In this document: piece after piece, positions 1 to 7,302 of the stretch
How positions within the stretch are numbered: the first letter of the stretch is position 1
Layout of the letters: each line of letters begins with the position of its first letter
Source of the DNA: JAJKIP01 sp040509055
GTDB taxonomy: Bacteria; Bacteroidota; Bacteroidia; Chitinophagales; Chitinophagaceae
Direction of reading: 5' to 3'
DNA length: 13,937 bases
Assembly (NCBI GenBank): GCA_040509055.1
Contig: JBEVLT010000483.1
Coordinates: 1-13,937 of the forward strand
The notes under the pieces: generated by a model
What the model saw: the letters and a program-made list of their open reading frames with translations, nothing else
Database searches by the model: none
Told to the model about the DNA's origin: nothing
Position numbers and translations under genes: made by a program

Positions 1-890
1 ATAAAGGAGCTGATCCGGCAATAGCAAAGCTTTCCCTGCTCGTAAAGCAAATTTCACAGGATAACAAGGCCGCATACCTGAACCATTCAGACAATACCGA
101 CAGTACTGTTGCCAGCAGCTTTGAGTTGTATAATTTCTTTATTGCACAGTCGGCCAACCCGTCCCTGGTCAGTAAAATAGAAGCAGGAAGGTATAGCGTC
201 TTTTTCGTCAGCATGGCAGAAGGTTTTCCGCTGATGACATTCTGCCTCGTACGGCAGGGCAATAACCTCCTTAATCATACGGCCATACTTTACCATCCCG
301 CTACAGTTGCTTTAGTTGCCGCCGTCAACCAGGCATATGAAGATCCCGACGGCCCGGCTCCTTCGATGTCGGTCCCCGTAAAAAACACAAGGATCGGGTT
401 TGACACGCTTTTCAGCGACCCGCAGGCAACAATCTCCTTTTATTTTGATCTGATAAGTCTTAATGCAAATTGTGATAGTCTTCAAGGCCCGGCACTGCCG
501 GAAGCAACAGTTTATTGCAATGCCATTACAGCGCTTAAAAACAGCAATCTTAGCGAGTACTACCTCGCTTTTGCTGAAAAAAGCCAGGCGTCTGTCGAAA
601 CGTCTTTAACAGGTATTTCCAATGCCGGTATGGAATATTACAAAAATTACCAATCGGCCTACTCCTTCCTGGCCAAAGCGATCGACCTGGGCCCCGTTAA
701 ACTTCTGCTGGTGTCCGATCCGCGAAACGACGATCCTACTGCATACCGCAGCATCTACCTGGGAAAAGATGGAAGGGGCGCCATAAAATGGATGAATGCA
801 AACCATGAATTTTACCTCGACGACCTGCTCCGGACACCGGAGTTCAGGAGCGTCCTGTCCGGACCGGCTGCCAGGCAGCCAGGCAATTAA
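1..890 (+). CDS. Unrecognised protein, 3' part only
   Basis: An open frame runs from the left edge (first full codon at base 3) to a TAA at 888-890, giving 295 visible residues and no stop upstream, so the true start lies outside the window. A TTG at 126 in the same frame could be mistaken for a start, but the frame is open before it. I do not recognise the family. The visible part has no obvious signal peptide, membrane helix or catalytic motif. It is a mixed, fairly polar protein with aromatic patches (for example EYYLAFAEK and MEYYKNYQSAYSFL) and a Pro/Gly-rich end. Base composition is lower than in the metabolic genes to the right: line 421-480 has 21 G+C of 60. It converges on the esterase with a 14-base gap and no visible terminator. 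Confidence 0.75.
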   Translation, partial: KGADPAIAKLSLLVKQISQDNKAAYLNHSDNTDSTVASSFELYNFFIAQSANPSLVSKIEAGRYSVFFVSMAEGFPLMTFCLVRQGNNLLNHTAILYHPATVALVAAVNQAYEDPDGPAPSMSVPVKNTRIGFDTLFSDPQATISFYFDLISLNANCDSLQGPALPEATVYCNAITALKNSNLSEYYLAFAEKSQASVETSLTGISNAGMEYYKNYQSAYSFLAKAIDLGPVKLLLVSDPRNDDPTAYRSIYLGKDGRGAIKWMNANHEFYLDDLLRTPEFRSVLSGPAARQPGN

Positions 891-904
891 TAAAGAAGGA
901 ACGG

Positions 905-1717
905 CTACAGCCCCCATCCCCATTTCAGGAACTCCGGCATGGCCCGGCCCCAGGTAGGTATATCGTGCCGTCCGTCCGGCATTTCGAGGTAGTGAATATC
1001 TTTTTCGCGGTCATAGCCCTTTTGTTCCAGTTCCCGCACCAGGTCCAGCGTATCATCGATCGAGTCGATGATGCCATTGTTGTTGCGGTCCATGGTCTCA
1101 TCCATATTGCCACACTGGAAAAAGAATTGCAGCCCCGGCCGGTAGGTGCTGTGGCGGATCAGCTGGTGCATGATGCGGTGCCGGTCATCGTCGTAGCCGG
1201 CCTCCGTCTGGTCGATCATGCGCCACCAGAGCGAACCTGAAAAAATTCCGGCTTTGGAAAACTCAGCCGGGTTGTTCCAGACTATATCCAGTGCACTTAA
1301 CCCGCCCAGGGAAAACCCGGCAAAAGCTTTGTCGCGGAACGAAGCAATAGCATACTGGCTATAGATATGAGGAAGCAGCTCCGTCGTAACGAACGAGTTA
1401 TAAAGACCGGCGGCGGCGCCCCGGCCCAAATAGTCGGGCTGCGAAGCCACTCCATATTCCATTTTCCGGTCCTTGCCGGTATGAATGGCTGCACACAGCA
1501 AGGGACGGATGGCGTTTTCAGCGTACAATCCGTTCAAAATTGCCTCCATCCCCATTTCTTCCATATTTTGCCCGTCGTTGATCAGCAGCAGGCTCATGGC
1601 CGCCGGGTCAGCCACATTTTTGGGCAGATAAAAATCGACCGTAACTTCTCTTTGCAGGTATTCAGATGCGAGGACAGCATTTTCAGGCAGAACACCGGAC
1701 ACGTTTACCCATTGCAT
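905..1717 (-). CDS. Esterase D / enterochelin-esterase-like alpha/beta hydrolase
   Basis: A 270-residue alpha/beta hydrolase of the putative esterase group (the enterochelin esterase / esterase D fold), expected to hydrolyse esters. The nucleophile elbow is GFSLGG with Ser136; an earlier INDGQNM segment (about 46-52) is typical of the strand leading to the oxyanion site. GRHDIPTW near the C-terminus holds the likely catalytic His251, and the acid is probably Asp206 in CGNMDE. Just after that acid is DRNNNGIIDSID (210-221), which looks like a calcium-binding EF-hand or dockerin-type loop. No signal peptide is visible, so it is probably cytoplasmic. The ATG at 1717 is the first Met of a sensible domain start; there is no Shine-Dalgarno sequence. 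The gene is divergent from the ATP-grasp gene across 153 bases. The fold is clear; the substrate is unknown. Confidence 0.87.
   Translation of the reverse strand: MQWVNVSGVLPENAVLASEYLQREVTVDFYLPKNVADPAAMSLLLINDGQNMEEMGMEAILNGLYAENAIRPLLCAAIHTGKDRKMEYGVASQPDYLGRGAAAGLYNSFVTTELLPHIYSQYAIASFRDKAFAGFSLGGLSALDIVWNNPAEFSKAGIFSGSLWWRMIDQTEAGYDDDRHRIMHQLIRHSTYRPGLQFFFQCGNMDETMDRNNNGIIDSIDDTLDLVRELEQKGYDREKDIHYLEMPDGRHDIPTWGRAMPEFLKWGWGL
1055..1090 (-). other. EF-hand-like calcium loop inside the esterase
   Basis: Residues 210-221 read DRNNNGIIDSID. Ligand-type residues sit at loop positions 1 (D), 3 (N), 5 (N), 9 (D) and 12 (D), with Gly at 6 and Ile at 8, as in EF-hand and dockerin loops. Position 12 is Asp where classical EF-hands have Glu. 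The loop lies between the likely acid Asp206 and His251 of the triad, so bound metal could order the active site. That role is inferred. Confidence 0.5.
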
Positions 1718-1780
1718 GGTTTCAAAAATAAGGATTTCACCCGATCCCGGAACGGAGATTGCTGTAGCAGGTATAGTTAA

Positions 1781-1812
1781 TTTGTTTATGTGGGGCTGAA
1801 AAAATAAATTTG
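1781..1812 (+). promoter_or_regulatory. Bacteroidota-type promoter for the ATP-grasp run
   Basis: TTTG at 1781-1784 and TAAATTTG at 1805-1812 are separated by exactly 20 bases. This matches the Bacteroidota primary sigma factor consensus TTTG-N19-21-TAnnTTTG with no mismatch. Transcription would begin around 1818-1820, leaving an untranslated leader of about 50 bases before the ATG at 1871. It is the best promoter in the window and should drive the 1871-4575 run. Confidence 0.68.
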
Positions 1813-1870
1813 GTGAGGACCGTCCTGCTAAACCAACAAACCAACTTATCTATTCATCTAAAAAATATGT

Positions 1871-2821
1871 ATGAAGAAAATCGGAATCCTGCATGGCAAA
1901 GAACGTTCTTTCCCCGAAGCCTTTGTGGCAAGGGTAAACAGTAAAAATGTAGAAGGTATTTCGGCCGAGCCGGTCCGTATCGATAAAGCGATGCAGGGCG
2001 TACACAGCGGCTATTCCGTTATCATCGACCGCATTTCACAGGATGTACCGTTTTACCGTACCTGGCTGAAGAATGCAGCCGTCACCGGCACCGCCGTGAT
2101 CAACAATCCTTTCTGGTGGAGCGCCGATGACAAATATTTTAACAACTGCCTGATGACGCAGGTAGGCGTGCCTGTTCCCAAAACAGCGATCCTGCCCTCC
2201 CGCGATCTCCCCGACGATACCTCCGACGAATCATTCAGCAACCTGGCTTACCCGCTGGACTGGGAATCCATCTTCAGCTATGTAGGCTTTCCCGCCTATA
2301 TGAAGCCCTTCGCCGGCGGCGGATGGAAGCACGTGTACAGGCTGGGCAGTGCCGAGGAATTTTTCCAGAAGCATAACGAAACAGGACAGCTGGTGATGCT
2401 GCTGCAGGAAGAGATCGTATTCGAAGAGTATTACCGCTGCTACTGCATCGGCGGCAAATATGTACGCATCATGCCGTACGAACCGCGCAACCCGCATCAC
2501 CTGCGCTACGTAGCCGACTTTTCCCCTTCGCCGGAACGGCTGCAGGAGATGACGGATATCGTGCTGCGGATCAACCAGTATTTAGGCTATGACTTCAATA
2601 CCGTGGAACTGGCGGTGCGCAACGGCATTCCTTACGCTATCGACTTTTGCAATCCCGCCCCGGATGCAGAACGAACCAGCGTAGGCGAAGAGAATTTTGA
2701 ATGGGTGGTGGAAACTGCCGCCAACTACGCCATCGAAAAAGCACTCAGCAATAACGGCGGCGACAACCTGACCTGGGGCGACTATGTGAAACGAAGCAGC
2801 ACCAAAACACCGCTGGTTTAA
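1871..2821 (+). CDS. RimK/glutathione-synthase-like ATP-grasp ligase
   Basis: A 316-residue ATP-grasp protein, an enzyme that activates a carboxylate as acyl phosphate and joins it to an amine. INNPFWWSADDKYFNNCLM (77-95) followed by VGVPVPKT (98-105) is the usual lead-in of RimK/glutathione-synthase-like ligases. Lys145 in AYMKPFAGGGW begins the glycine-rich ATP loop, LLQEEIVFEE (177-186) is the adenine-contact strand, Arg189 follows, and IDFCNP (257-262) supplies Asp258 and Asn261, the likely magnesium ligands. The length is normal for the family. The ATG at 1871 starts the MKKIGIL first strand; a nearby ATG at 1867 is out of frame. The stop overlaps the start of the Uma2 gene by one base (TAATG). 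The amino acid or peptide substrate cannot be read from the sequence. Confidence 0.87.
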   Translation: MKKIGILHGKERSFPEAFVARVNSKNVEGISAEPVRIDKAMQGVHSGYSVIIDRISQDVPFYRTWLKNAAVTGTAVINNPFWWSADDKYFNNCLMTQVGVPVPKTAILPSRDLPDDTSDESFSNLAYPLDWESIFSYVGFPAYMKPFAGGGWKHVYRLGSAEEFFQKHNETGQLVMLLQEEIVFEEYYRCYCIGGKYVRIMPYEPRNPHHLRYVADFSPSPERLQEMTDIVLRINQYLGYDFNTVELAVRNGIPYAIDFCNPAPDAERTSVGEENFEWVVETAANYAIEKALSNNGGDNLTWGDYVKRSSTKTPLV

Positions 2822-3441
2822 TGTTTACTGTTTACGATACGGACAAAGAAGAATTCAGCCTGGTGGAAGAACCTGATCCTTCCCTGAGCTATACCTATGC
2901 CGATTACCTGAAATGGCAGTTTGAGGAAAGACTGGAATTGATAAAGGGGCGGATTTTCCGGATGAGCCCGGCTCCTGCTCCCGTACACCAGCGCATTTGC
3001 CATAACTTAAACGGTGTTTTATATAATAGCCTGAAAAAGAAATCCTGCAGGGCATACCCCGCTCCGTTTGATATACGGCTGCCGAACCAGAATAAAAGAA
3101 GAGACAATGAAGTAACCACGGTGGTACAGCCCGATATTTCCGTCATATGTGATGAATCAAAATTGGATGCAAGAGGCTGTTGCGGCGCCCCGGACCTCGT
3201 GATCGAAATCCTGTCGCCCGGCAATTCGTCCAAAGAAGTAAAACTGAAATTTGAATTGTACGAAGAAGCCGGTGTAAAAGAATACTGGATCGTTTACCCC
3301 ATCGAAGAGAGCGTGGCCGTATTTGTGCTGAACGAAGCAGGCCAATACGACGGCGCCGTTTTATATGCCGGCAGCGACCTTCTTCAAAGCTCGGCCATAC
3401 CCGGCCTTACCATCCACCTCACCGATATTTTCACCACCTAA
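2821..3441 (+). CDS. Uma2 family endonuclease (PD-(D/E)XK fold)
   Basis: A 206-residue protein of the Uma2 family (formerly DUF820), assigned to the PD-(D/E)XK restriction-endonuclease-like fold; its biological role is largely unknown. Visible hallmarks in order are: YTYADYLKW (24-32); LELIKGRIFRMSP (38-50) with Glu39; VQPDISVICD (102-111) with Asp105; PDLVIEILSPGNS (124-136) with Glu129; Lys141; and AGVKEYWIVYP (150-160). All expected acidic and basic residues are present, so it looks intact. Its ATG overlaps the ATP-grasp stop by one base, with no Shine-Dalgarno sequence, suggesting translational coupling. It sits between two ligase genes and has visibly lower G+C than the next gene (112 of 240 in 2941-3180 against 72 of 120 in 3601-3720), which hints at separate arrival. 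Confidence 0.9.
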   Translation: MFTVYDTDKEEFSLVEEPDPSLSYTYADYLKWQFEERLELIKGRIFRMSPAPAPVHQRICHNLNGVLYNSLKKKSCRAYPAPFDIRLPNQNKRRDNEVTTVVQPDISVICDESKLDARGCCGAPDLVIEILSPGNSSKEVKLKFELYEEAGVKEYWIVYPIEESVAVFVLNEAGQYDGAVLYAGSDLLQSSAIPGLTIHLTDIFTT

Positions 3442-3465
3442 AGAGAAATTTACCAACCAACTGCT

Positions 3466-4575
3466 ATGACGCTTAACTACAAAGGTTTCACCCTCGGCGT
3501 GGAAGAAGAATACATGGTCATCGACCCCGAAACCCGGGAACTCAAAAGCCATGAACAAAAGATCGTACACGAAGGCCAGAAAGTCATCCGCGACAAGGTA
3601 AAAGCGGAAATGCACCAGGCCGTGGTGGAGGTAGGCACCGACATCTGCCAGGACATCGACGAGGCCCACCGCGATGTATCGGCCCTGCGCAAAACGATCG
3701 GCGATATCGCACAAAGCCTTGGCTTTGGCATGGGCGCCTCCGGCACCCACCCGTTCAGCCACTGGGAGCGCCAGCTGATCACCGATCATGTACGCTACAA
3801 CGAGATTGTGAATGAATTGCAGGAAGCCGCCCGCAGCAACCTGATCTTCGGCCTGCACGTGCATGTGGGCATGGAAAGCCGGGAAATGGCCAACCATATT
3901 GCCAACTCTACGCGCTATTTCCTGCCGCACGTGTATGCACTGAGCACCAACTCCCCCTTCTGGGAAGGGCGAAAAACGGGGTACAAATCTTTTCGCACCA
4001 AGGTATTCGACAAGTTCCCGCGCACCGGCATTCCCGATGCGTTTGAGAGCATCGAAGCATACGACAATTATGTGAAGCTGCTGATCAAAACCAACTGTAT
4101 CGACAATGCCAAAAAGATCTGGTGGGACCTGCGTGTACACCCGTTCTTCAACACGGTGGAATTCCGCATCTGCGACGTACCGATGACGGTAGATGAAACC
4201 ATTACCATTGCCGCCCTGTTCCAGGCCATCTGCGCCCGCATTTACATGCTGCGGTCCAAGAATCTCAACTTTATCCAGTACTCACGTCCCCTGCTCAACG
4301 AGAATAAATGGCGCGCCAGCCGCTATGGCGTGGACGGCTACCTGATCGATTTCGGCAAGGAGGAAGAAGTAAATACCCGCGCCCTGATCTACGAACTGCT
4401 TGATTTTATCGACCCGGTACTCGATCACCTCGGCAGCCGCCACCGCGTGGCCCATGTGCACAAAATGCTGGAAGGCGGTACCGGCGCCGACCGGCAGCTG
4501 GCCGTATTCGAACAGACCAAGAGCCTTACCTCCGTGGTGGATTATATACAGGCGCAGTACCTGGCAGGCGTTTGA
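3466..4575 (+). CDS. Carboxylate-amine ligase, GCS2/YbdK family
   Basis: A 369-residue member of the glutamate-cysteine ligase family 2 (GCS2, YbdK-like, glutamine-synthetase fold), which makes an amide bond between a carboxylate, commonly gamma-Glu, and an amine with ATP. Motifs in order: LGVEEEYMVID (10-20) carrying the metal-binding acidic residues; EMHQAVVEVGTDIC (48-61); GASGTHPF (90-97); LHVHVG (130-135); STNSPFWEG (160-168); IWWDLRVHPFFNTVEFRIC (218-236); and WRASRYG (282-288). Length is close to the 372 residues of E. coli YbdK, and all motifs look intact. It begins 24 bases after the Uma2 stop, so it is probably in the same transcript as the RimK-like ligase. E. coli YbdK has weak glutamate-cysteine ligase activity, but the true substrate of such proteins is usually unknown. 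Confidence 0.92.
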   Translation: MTLNYKGFTLGVEEEYMVIDPETRELKSHEQKIVHEGQKVIRDKVKAEMHQAVVEVGTDICQDIDEAHRDVSALRKTIGDIAQSLGFGMGASGTHPFSHWERQLITDHVRYNEIVNELQEAARSNLIFGLHVHVGMESREMANHIANSTRYFLPHVYALSTNSPFWEGRKTGYKSFRTKVFDKFPRTGIPDAFESIEAYDNYVKLLIKTNCIDNAKKIWWDLRVHPFFNTVEFRICDVPMTVDETITIAALFQAICARIYMLRSKNLNFIQYSRPLLNENKWRASRYGVDGYLIDFGKEEEVNTRALIYELLDFIDPVLDHLGSRHRVAHVHKMLEGGTGADRQLAVFEQTKSLTSVVDYIQAQYLAGV

Positions 4576-4681
4576 TGATGCCTTAAAAGTAAAGGGAATG
4601 CAATTCGGGACTTCTGCATAACAGGTCTTTATCGCAAATACCTTAATTTAGCCCGGCTATACTTACATTACCTGTCCTGTT

Positions 4682-6004
4682 ATGCTGGATATTTTTGATG
4701 TGATCGTTCTGGGCGGCGTTATTTGCAGTTTTGTCACAAGTCTTGTACTGTTTACACAAAACCGGTACCAGTTGCATGCCAACCGGCTGCTGAGCATCAT
4801 CCTCTTCTCCTCGGGATGGTATGGCTTTATGTACATCCTGCTTCAGACCCGGGGGCTGGAGTCTGTTCCGCTGCTGTTCCGGCTGGGCAGCCCGCTTTAT
4901 TATCTTATCCCTCCCTGTGCTTACCTGTATGTCCGCGGTATCATTATGGACGAGACCCGGTTCAGGAAACGGGACTGGCTCCACTTCCTGCCGGCCCTTA
5001 TTCACGTAGCCGAACTGATCCCTTTTTATTTCAGCGACATGGAGACCAAGCGGCAGGCGGTCAGCGCCGTTATGACGAATTTTACGACCGGCTTTGAAAA
5101 AGGTTCCGGGCTCCTCCCTTCGCTATCGCATTTCATTTTCCGGCCGCTGCAGGGCATTATTTACATGACCATCTCCTGGCGACTGCTGGCCCACTCGCTC
5201 CGCAAAGAAAATTATTACAATATTGCGGCGGATGAATTTACCCGGATCAAAAGATGGCTGTTCTTCTTCACCGGATTTGTCTCCTTCCTGTACCTGGGGC
5301 TTTCCGTACGCACCATCATGGGCTTGCTCGCCCTGCAGGAAGGAAAACCCGTGATCCTGGGCGCCGGCCCGATGCATGTGATCATGGCCTGCTCCTTTTT
5401 TGTACACAGCATTTACCTGTTTTTCAAGCCGGATATCCTGTACGGAACACTGAAAACGGAGGCTGCACAGCCGGGTGCACAAACCAGCGATGCGCCGGCA
5501 ACGCTGGAAACTATATTGCCTGCCATGGCCCAACCGGTACCCGCCGCCGCTGAACCCACCCTGGCCCCGAAACCTGTATCCGCACCCTTGCCTGTTCCCC
5601 TGGAGTCCAGGGACACCCTGCTGAACGAAGAACAGGTATTGATCCATGCCAGGAAGATCGAAGAGCACCTGGTCACCAACCAGTCGTTCCGCAAACGGGG
5701 CATCACGATCACCCAGCTGGCCGTCGAGTTGACCATGCCCATGCACCACCTCTCCTACGTGCTGAACTACCACTACAAACAACGGTTCACCGATTTCATC
5801 AACCAATACCGGGTCACCTATGTCAGACAGCTGCTGAAAGAAGGGGGCTGGCAAAAGCTGAAGCTGGAAAGCCTGGCCATGGAGGCCGGATTTTCGGCAA
5901 GGAGCACTTTTTTTTCTGCCTTTAAAAAAATGACGGGGGTTACCCCGATCGAATATGCCCGCCAGGCCATGGGCCTGGAAATACCTGAAGAACAGCCGGA
6001 CTGA
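4682..6004 (+). CDS. AraC family regulator with seven-helix membrane part
   Basis: A 440-residue protein joining a membrane part to a C-terminal AraC-type DNA-binding domain. Hydrophobic helices lie at about 5-25, 36-55, 66-86, 98-117, 152-171, 192-212 and 230-249, consistent with seven membrane spans. A Pro/Ala-rich linker (about 260-306) follows, then the two helix-turn-helix units at about 320-430: ITITQLAVELTMPMHHLSYV is the first, and LESLAMEAGFSARSTFFSAF followed by KKMTGVTPIEYA the second, with the family's usual ending. It probably senses a signal at or across the inner membrane and binds DNA while anchored. A likely target is the shared promoter region of the two hydrolase genes to the right, but no operator is proven. 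It starts 106 bases after the GCS2 stop. TAATTTAG at 4644-4651 is a weak promoter box (one mismatch, no TTTG partner). Confidence 0.9.
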   Translation: MLDIFDVIVLGGVICSFVTSLVLFTQNRYQLHANRLLSIILFSSGWYGFMYILLQTRGLESVPLLFRLGSPLYYLIPPCAYLYVRGIIMDETRFRKRDWLHFLPALIHVAELIPFYFSDMETKRQAVSAVMTNFTTGFEKGSGLLPSLSHFIFRPLQGIIYMTISWRLLAHSLRKENYYNIAADEFTRIKRWLFFFTGFVSFLYLGLSVRTIMGLLALQEGKPVILGAGPMHVIMACSFFVHSIYLFFKPDILYGTLKTEAAQPGAQTSDAPATLETILPAMAQPVPAAAEPTLAPKPVSAPLPVPLESRDTLLNEEQVLIHARKIEEHLVTNQSFRKRGITITQLAVELTMPMHHLSYVLNYHYKQRFTDFINQYRVTYVRQLLKEGGWQKLKLESLAMEAGFSARSTFFSAFKKMTGVTPIEYARQAMGLEIPEEQPD

Positions 6005-6279
6005 CGGCCATCCAGCCTCCTGCACAACGAATTCCGCTTAAAATTGATTCCCGGACAATCGGTAAACAGGGATAGCACGTCCATACAACATCAATTTTTG
6101 TAATGCATGAGTCCAGCCTCCGGTTTTTTAGTCCGGACTTCTGAAGCCTGAACAACAAAACGGGTTGATATTCAGTTTTTTGCCCGCAAATAAAATAGGT
6201 TGCACCTGCAAAGGAACAGTGATAGAAGGAACCCGCTCAACGTGACCCATCCACCCCCACCCCCAACAGCGGCTGCATG
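6005..6279. other. Intergenic stretch between convergent genes
   Basis: This 275-base stretch lies between the regulator stop and the end of the minus-strand hydrolase. No credible gene is seen. It holds a perfect 10-base palindrome AGTCCGGACT (6130-6139), a weak hairpin candidate CTGAA/TTCAG followed by six T (6148-6181), cytosine runs at 6232-6264 (guanine runs on the minus strand), and the left arm of the strong hairpin described separately. Confidence 0.6.
6130..6139. repeat. 10-base perfect palindrome
   Basis: AGTCCGGACT equals its own reverse complement. A partial copy, AGTCC at 6110-6114 and TCCGG at 6119-6123, lies just upstream, so alternative short hairpins are possible across 6110-6139 with a T-run in the loop. 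No function can be assigned; it could be part of a 3' untranslated structure or chance. Confidence 0.3.
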
Positions 6280-6308
6280 TCAAAGTGCGCCGCTGTTAAT
6301 ATTTTTAA
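6265..6308 (+). terminator. Strong hairpin, probable (bi)directional terminator
   Basis: AACAGCGGC (6265-6273) and GCCGCTGTT (6289-6297) form a perfect 9-base stem with a 15-base loop, followed on the plus strand by AATATTTTTAATAA, a T-rich though imperfect tail. This suits a rho-independent terminator for the AraC regulator gene. The right arm also encodes the last residues of the minus-strand hydrolase, and that gene's TGA (6280-6282) lies in the loop, so the hairpin would also close the 3' end of the opposite transcript. On the minus strand no T-run follows, only guanine runs. Confidence 0.5.
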
Positions 6309-7302
6309 TAAACCGTATCACCCCGTTCAGGAATACCTGCTGGTCGTCCCACATGGCAAAATGACTGCCGTTGGGACAATACAGGTACTGCCCGCGCTGC
6401 ACCAGCTTGCTTTGCTCTTCCATGGCTTTGGGATCCATCGTGTCGTACTTTGCGCCGATCATCAGCGTGGGGACGCTGATCTCTTTCAGCCGGTCTTTAA
6501 TATCCCAGCTGGCCAGCCTCCCGGATATTCCAAATTCCGAAGGACCCTGCATCATCACGTAAATACTTTCGTTGATGTGTTTGAACGACCGGTTTACGGG
6601 CTCCGGCCATTCCGGCAGGCGACAGATATGCTGTGCGTAAAAATTCGGGATCAGCAATTCGGTATAGCGGGGATTTTTGAAATCTTTCCGGGCTTCCAGC
6701 TCCCGGATTTCGGCCAGTACATCCGGGGGCATTTGCCTGGCCAGTACCTCGTTGGCATACCGGCCATATTCCGGGCAGCTCGCCATCATGTTGGCCACGA
6801 TCAGGCCTTTCAGATGCTGCTGGTATTTCAGGGCATACTGCATAGCCAGTATACCGCCCCATGAATTGCCCAACAGATAAAAATTATCCTTGCCGGCCCC
6901 GATGGCCTTGCGCACCTGCTCCACTTCTTCCACAAAGCGGTCGAGCGTCCAAAGACTACTGTCCGCAGGCTGATCGGAGTAGCAGGAACCGAGCTGGTCG
7001 TATTGGTAAAATTCAAATCCTTCTTTTGGGAAAAAGCTTTCAAAGCACTCCATGTACTCGTGGGTGGCAGCCGGACCTCCGTGCAGCAACAGCACTTTGA
7101 TCTTCGGGTTGTTACCAAAACGCTTGGTCCAGACCTTAAAGGTGCCTGCCGGCGTTTGAACCGGGATCATTTTTACGCCGCCTGATTTTATTTCGCCTTC
7201 CCGGAGGTCAAAATAGCTTTCCGGGGAAACAGGTGCGGGAACCGGCTGGTTACAATGCATAAAAAGTACCGCGGCCAGTAGGACAAAGGCGATCTTTCTC
7301 AT
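6280..7302 (-). CDS. Proline-iminopeptidase-like alpha/beta hydrolase, probable lipoprotein
   Basis: A 340-residue alpha/beta hydrolase of the proline iminopeptidase group (peptidase S33), which removes N-terminal proline or similar residues from short peptides. HGGPA (74-78) is the family's oxyanion motif; Ser147 in GNSWGG is the nucleophile; Asp287 in KYDTMDP and His314 in GSHFAMWDD complete the triad. The N-terminus MRKIAFVLLAAVLFMHCNQ is a hydrophobic signal with Cys17 as a likely lipid attachment site, although His at -1 is atypical for the lipoprotein signal, so plain secretion is an alternative. The start at 7302 is favoured because it yields this signal. The gene converges on the AraC gene and is divergent from the amidohydrolase across 127 bases. 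Other S33 specificities, such as lactone or ester hydrolysis, cannot be excluded. Confidence 0.88.
   Translation of the reverse strand: MRKIAFVLLAAVLFMHCNQPVPAPVSPESYFDLREGEIKSGGVKMIPVQTPAGTFKVWTKRFGNNPKIKVLLLHGGPAATHEYMECFESFFPKEGFEFYQYDQLGSCYSDQPADSSLWTLDRFVEEVEQVRKAIGAGKDNFYLLGNSWGGILAMQYALKYQQHLKGLIVANMMASCPEYGRYANEVLARQMPPDVLAEIRELEARKDFKNPRYTELLIPNFYAQHICRLPEWPEPVNRSFKHINESIYVMMQGPSEFGISGRLASWDIKDRLKEISVPTLMIGAKYDTMDPKAMEEQSKLVQRGQYLYCPNGSHFAMWDDQQVFLNGVIRFIKNINSGAL

Noticed and set aside
126..890. A separate gene starting at the TTG at 126
   Set aside because: The same frame is open from base 3 with no stop, so this TTG is internal to a gene cut by the window edge.
3361..4140. A 259-residue open frame on the minus strand across the GCS2 start
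   Set aside because: It is antisense to strong Uma2 and GCS2 motifs and has no recognisable domain; it is a shadow of codon bias.
4598..4619. Inverted repeat ATGCA/TGCAT after the GCS2 gene as a terminator
   Set aside because: The five-base arms are weak and no T-run follows.
4644..4651. TAATTTAG as promoter of the AraC gene
   Set aside because: It has one mismatch in the conserved TTTG and no TTTG box 19-21 bases upstream; too weak to list as a promoter.
4576..4681. A small precursor peptide gene for the ATP-grasp ligase
   Set aside because: RimK-like enzymes sometimes modify ribosomal peptides, so I looked for short open frames here and in 1718-1870. Only frames of a few codons occur, and none resembles a leader/core peptide.
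5123..6025. A 300-residue minus-strand open frame opposite the AraC gene
   Set aside because: The plus strand encodes clear membrane helices and the AraC DNA-binding domain; the antisense frame is Gly/Gln-rich shadow sequence.
6148..6181. A hairpin CTGAA/TTCAG followed by six T as terminator of the AraC gene
   Set aside because: The stem is only five A/T-rich pairs with an 18-base loop; the 9-base hairpin at 6265 is a much better candidate.
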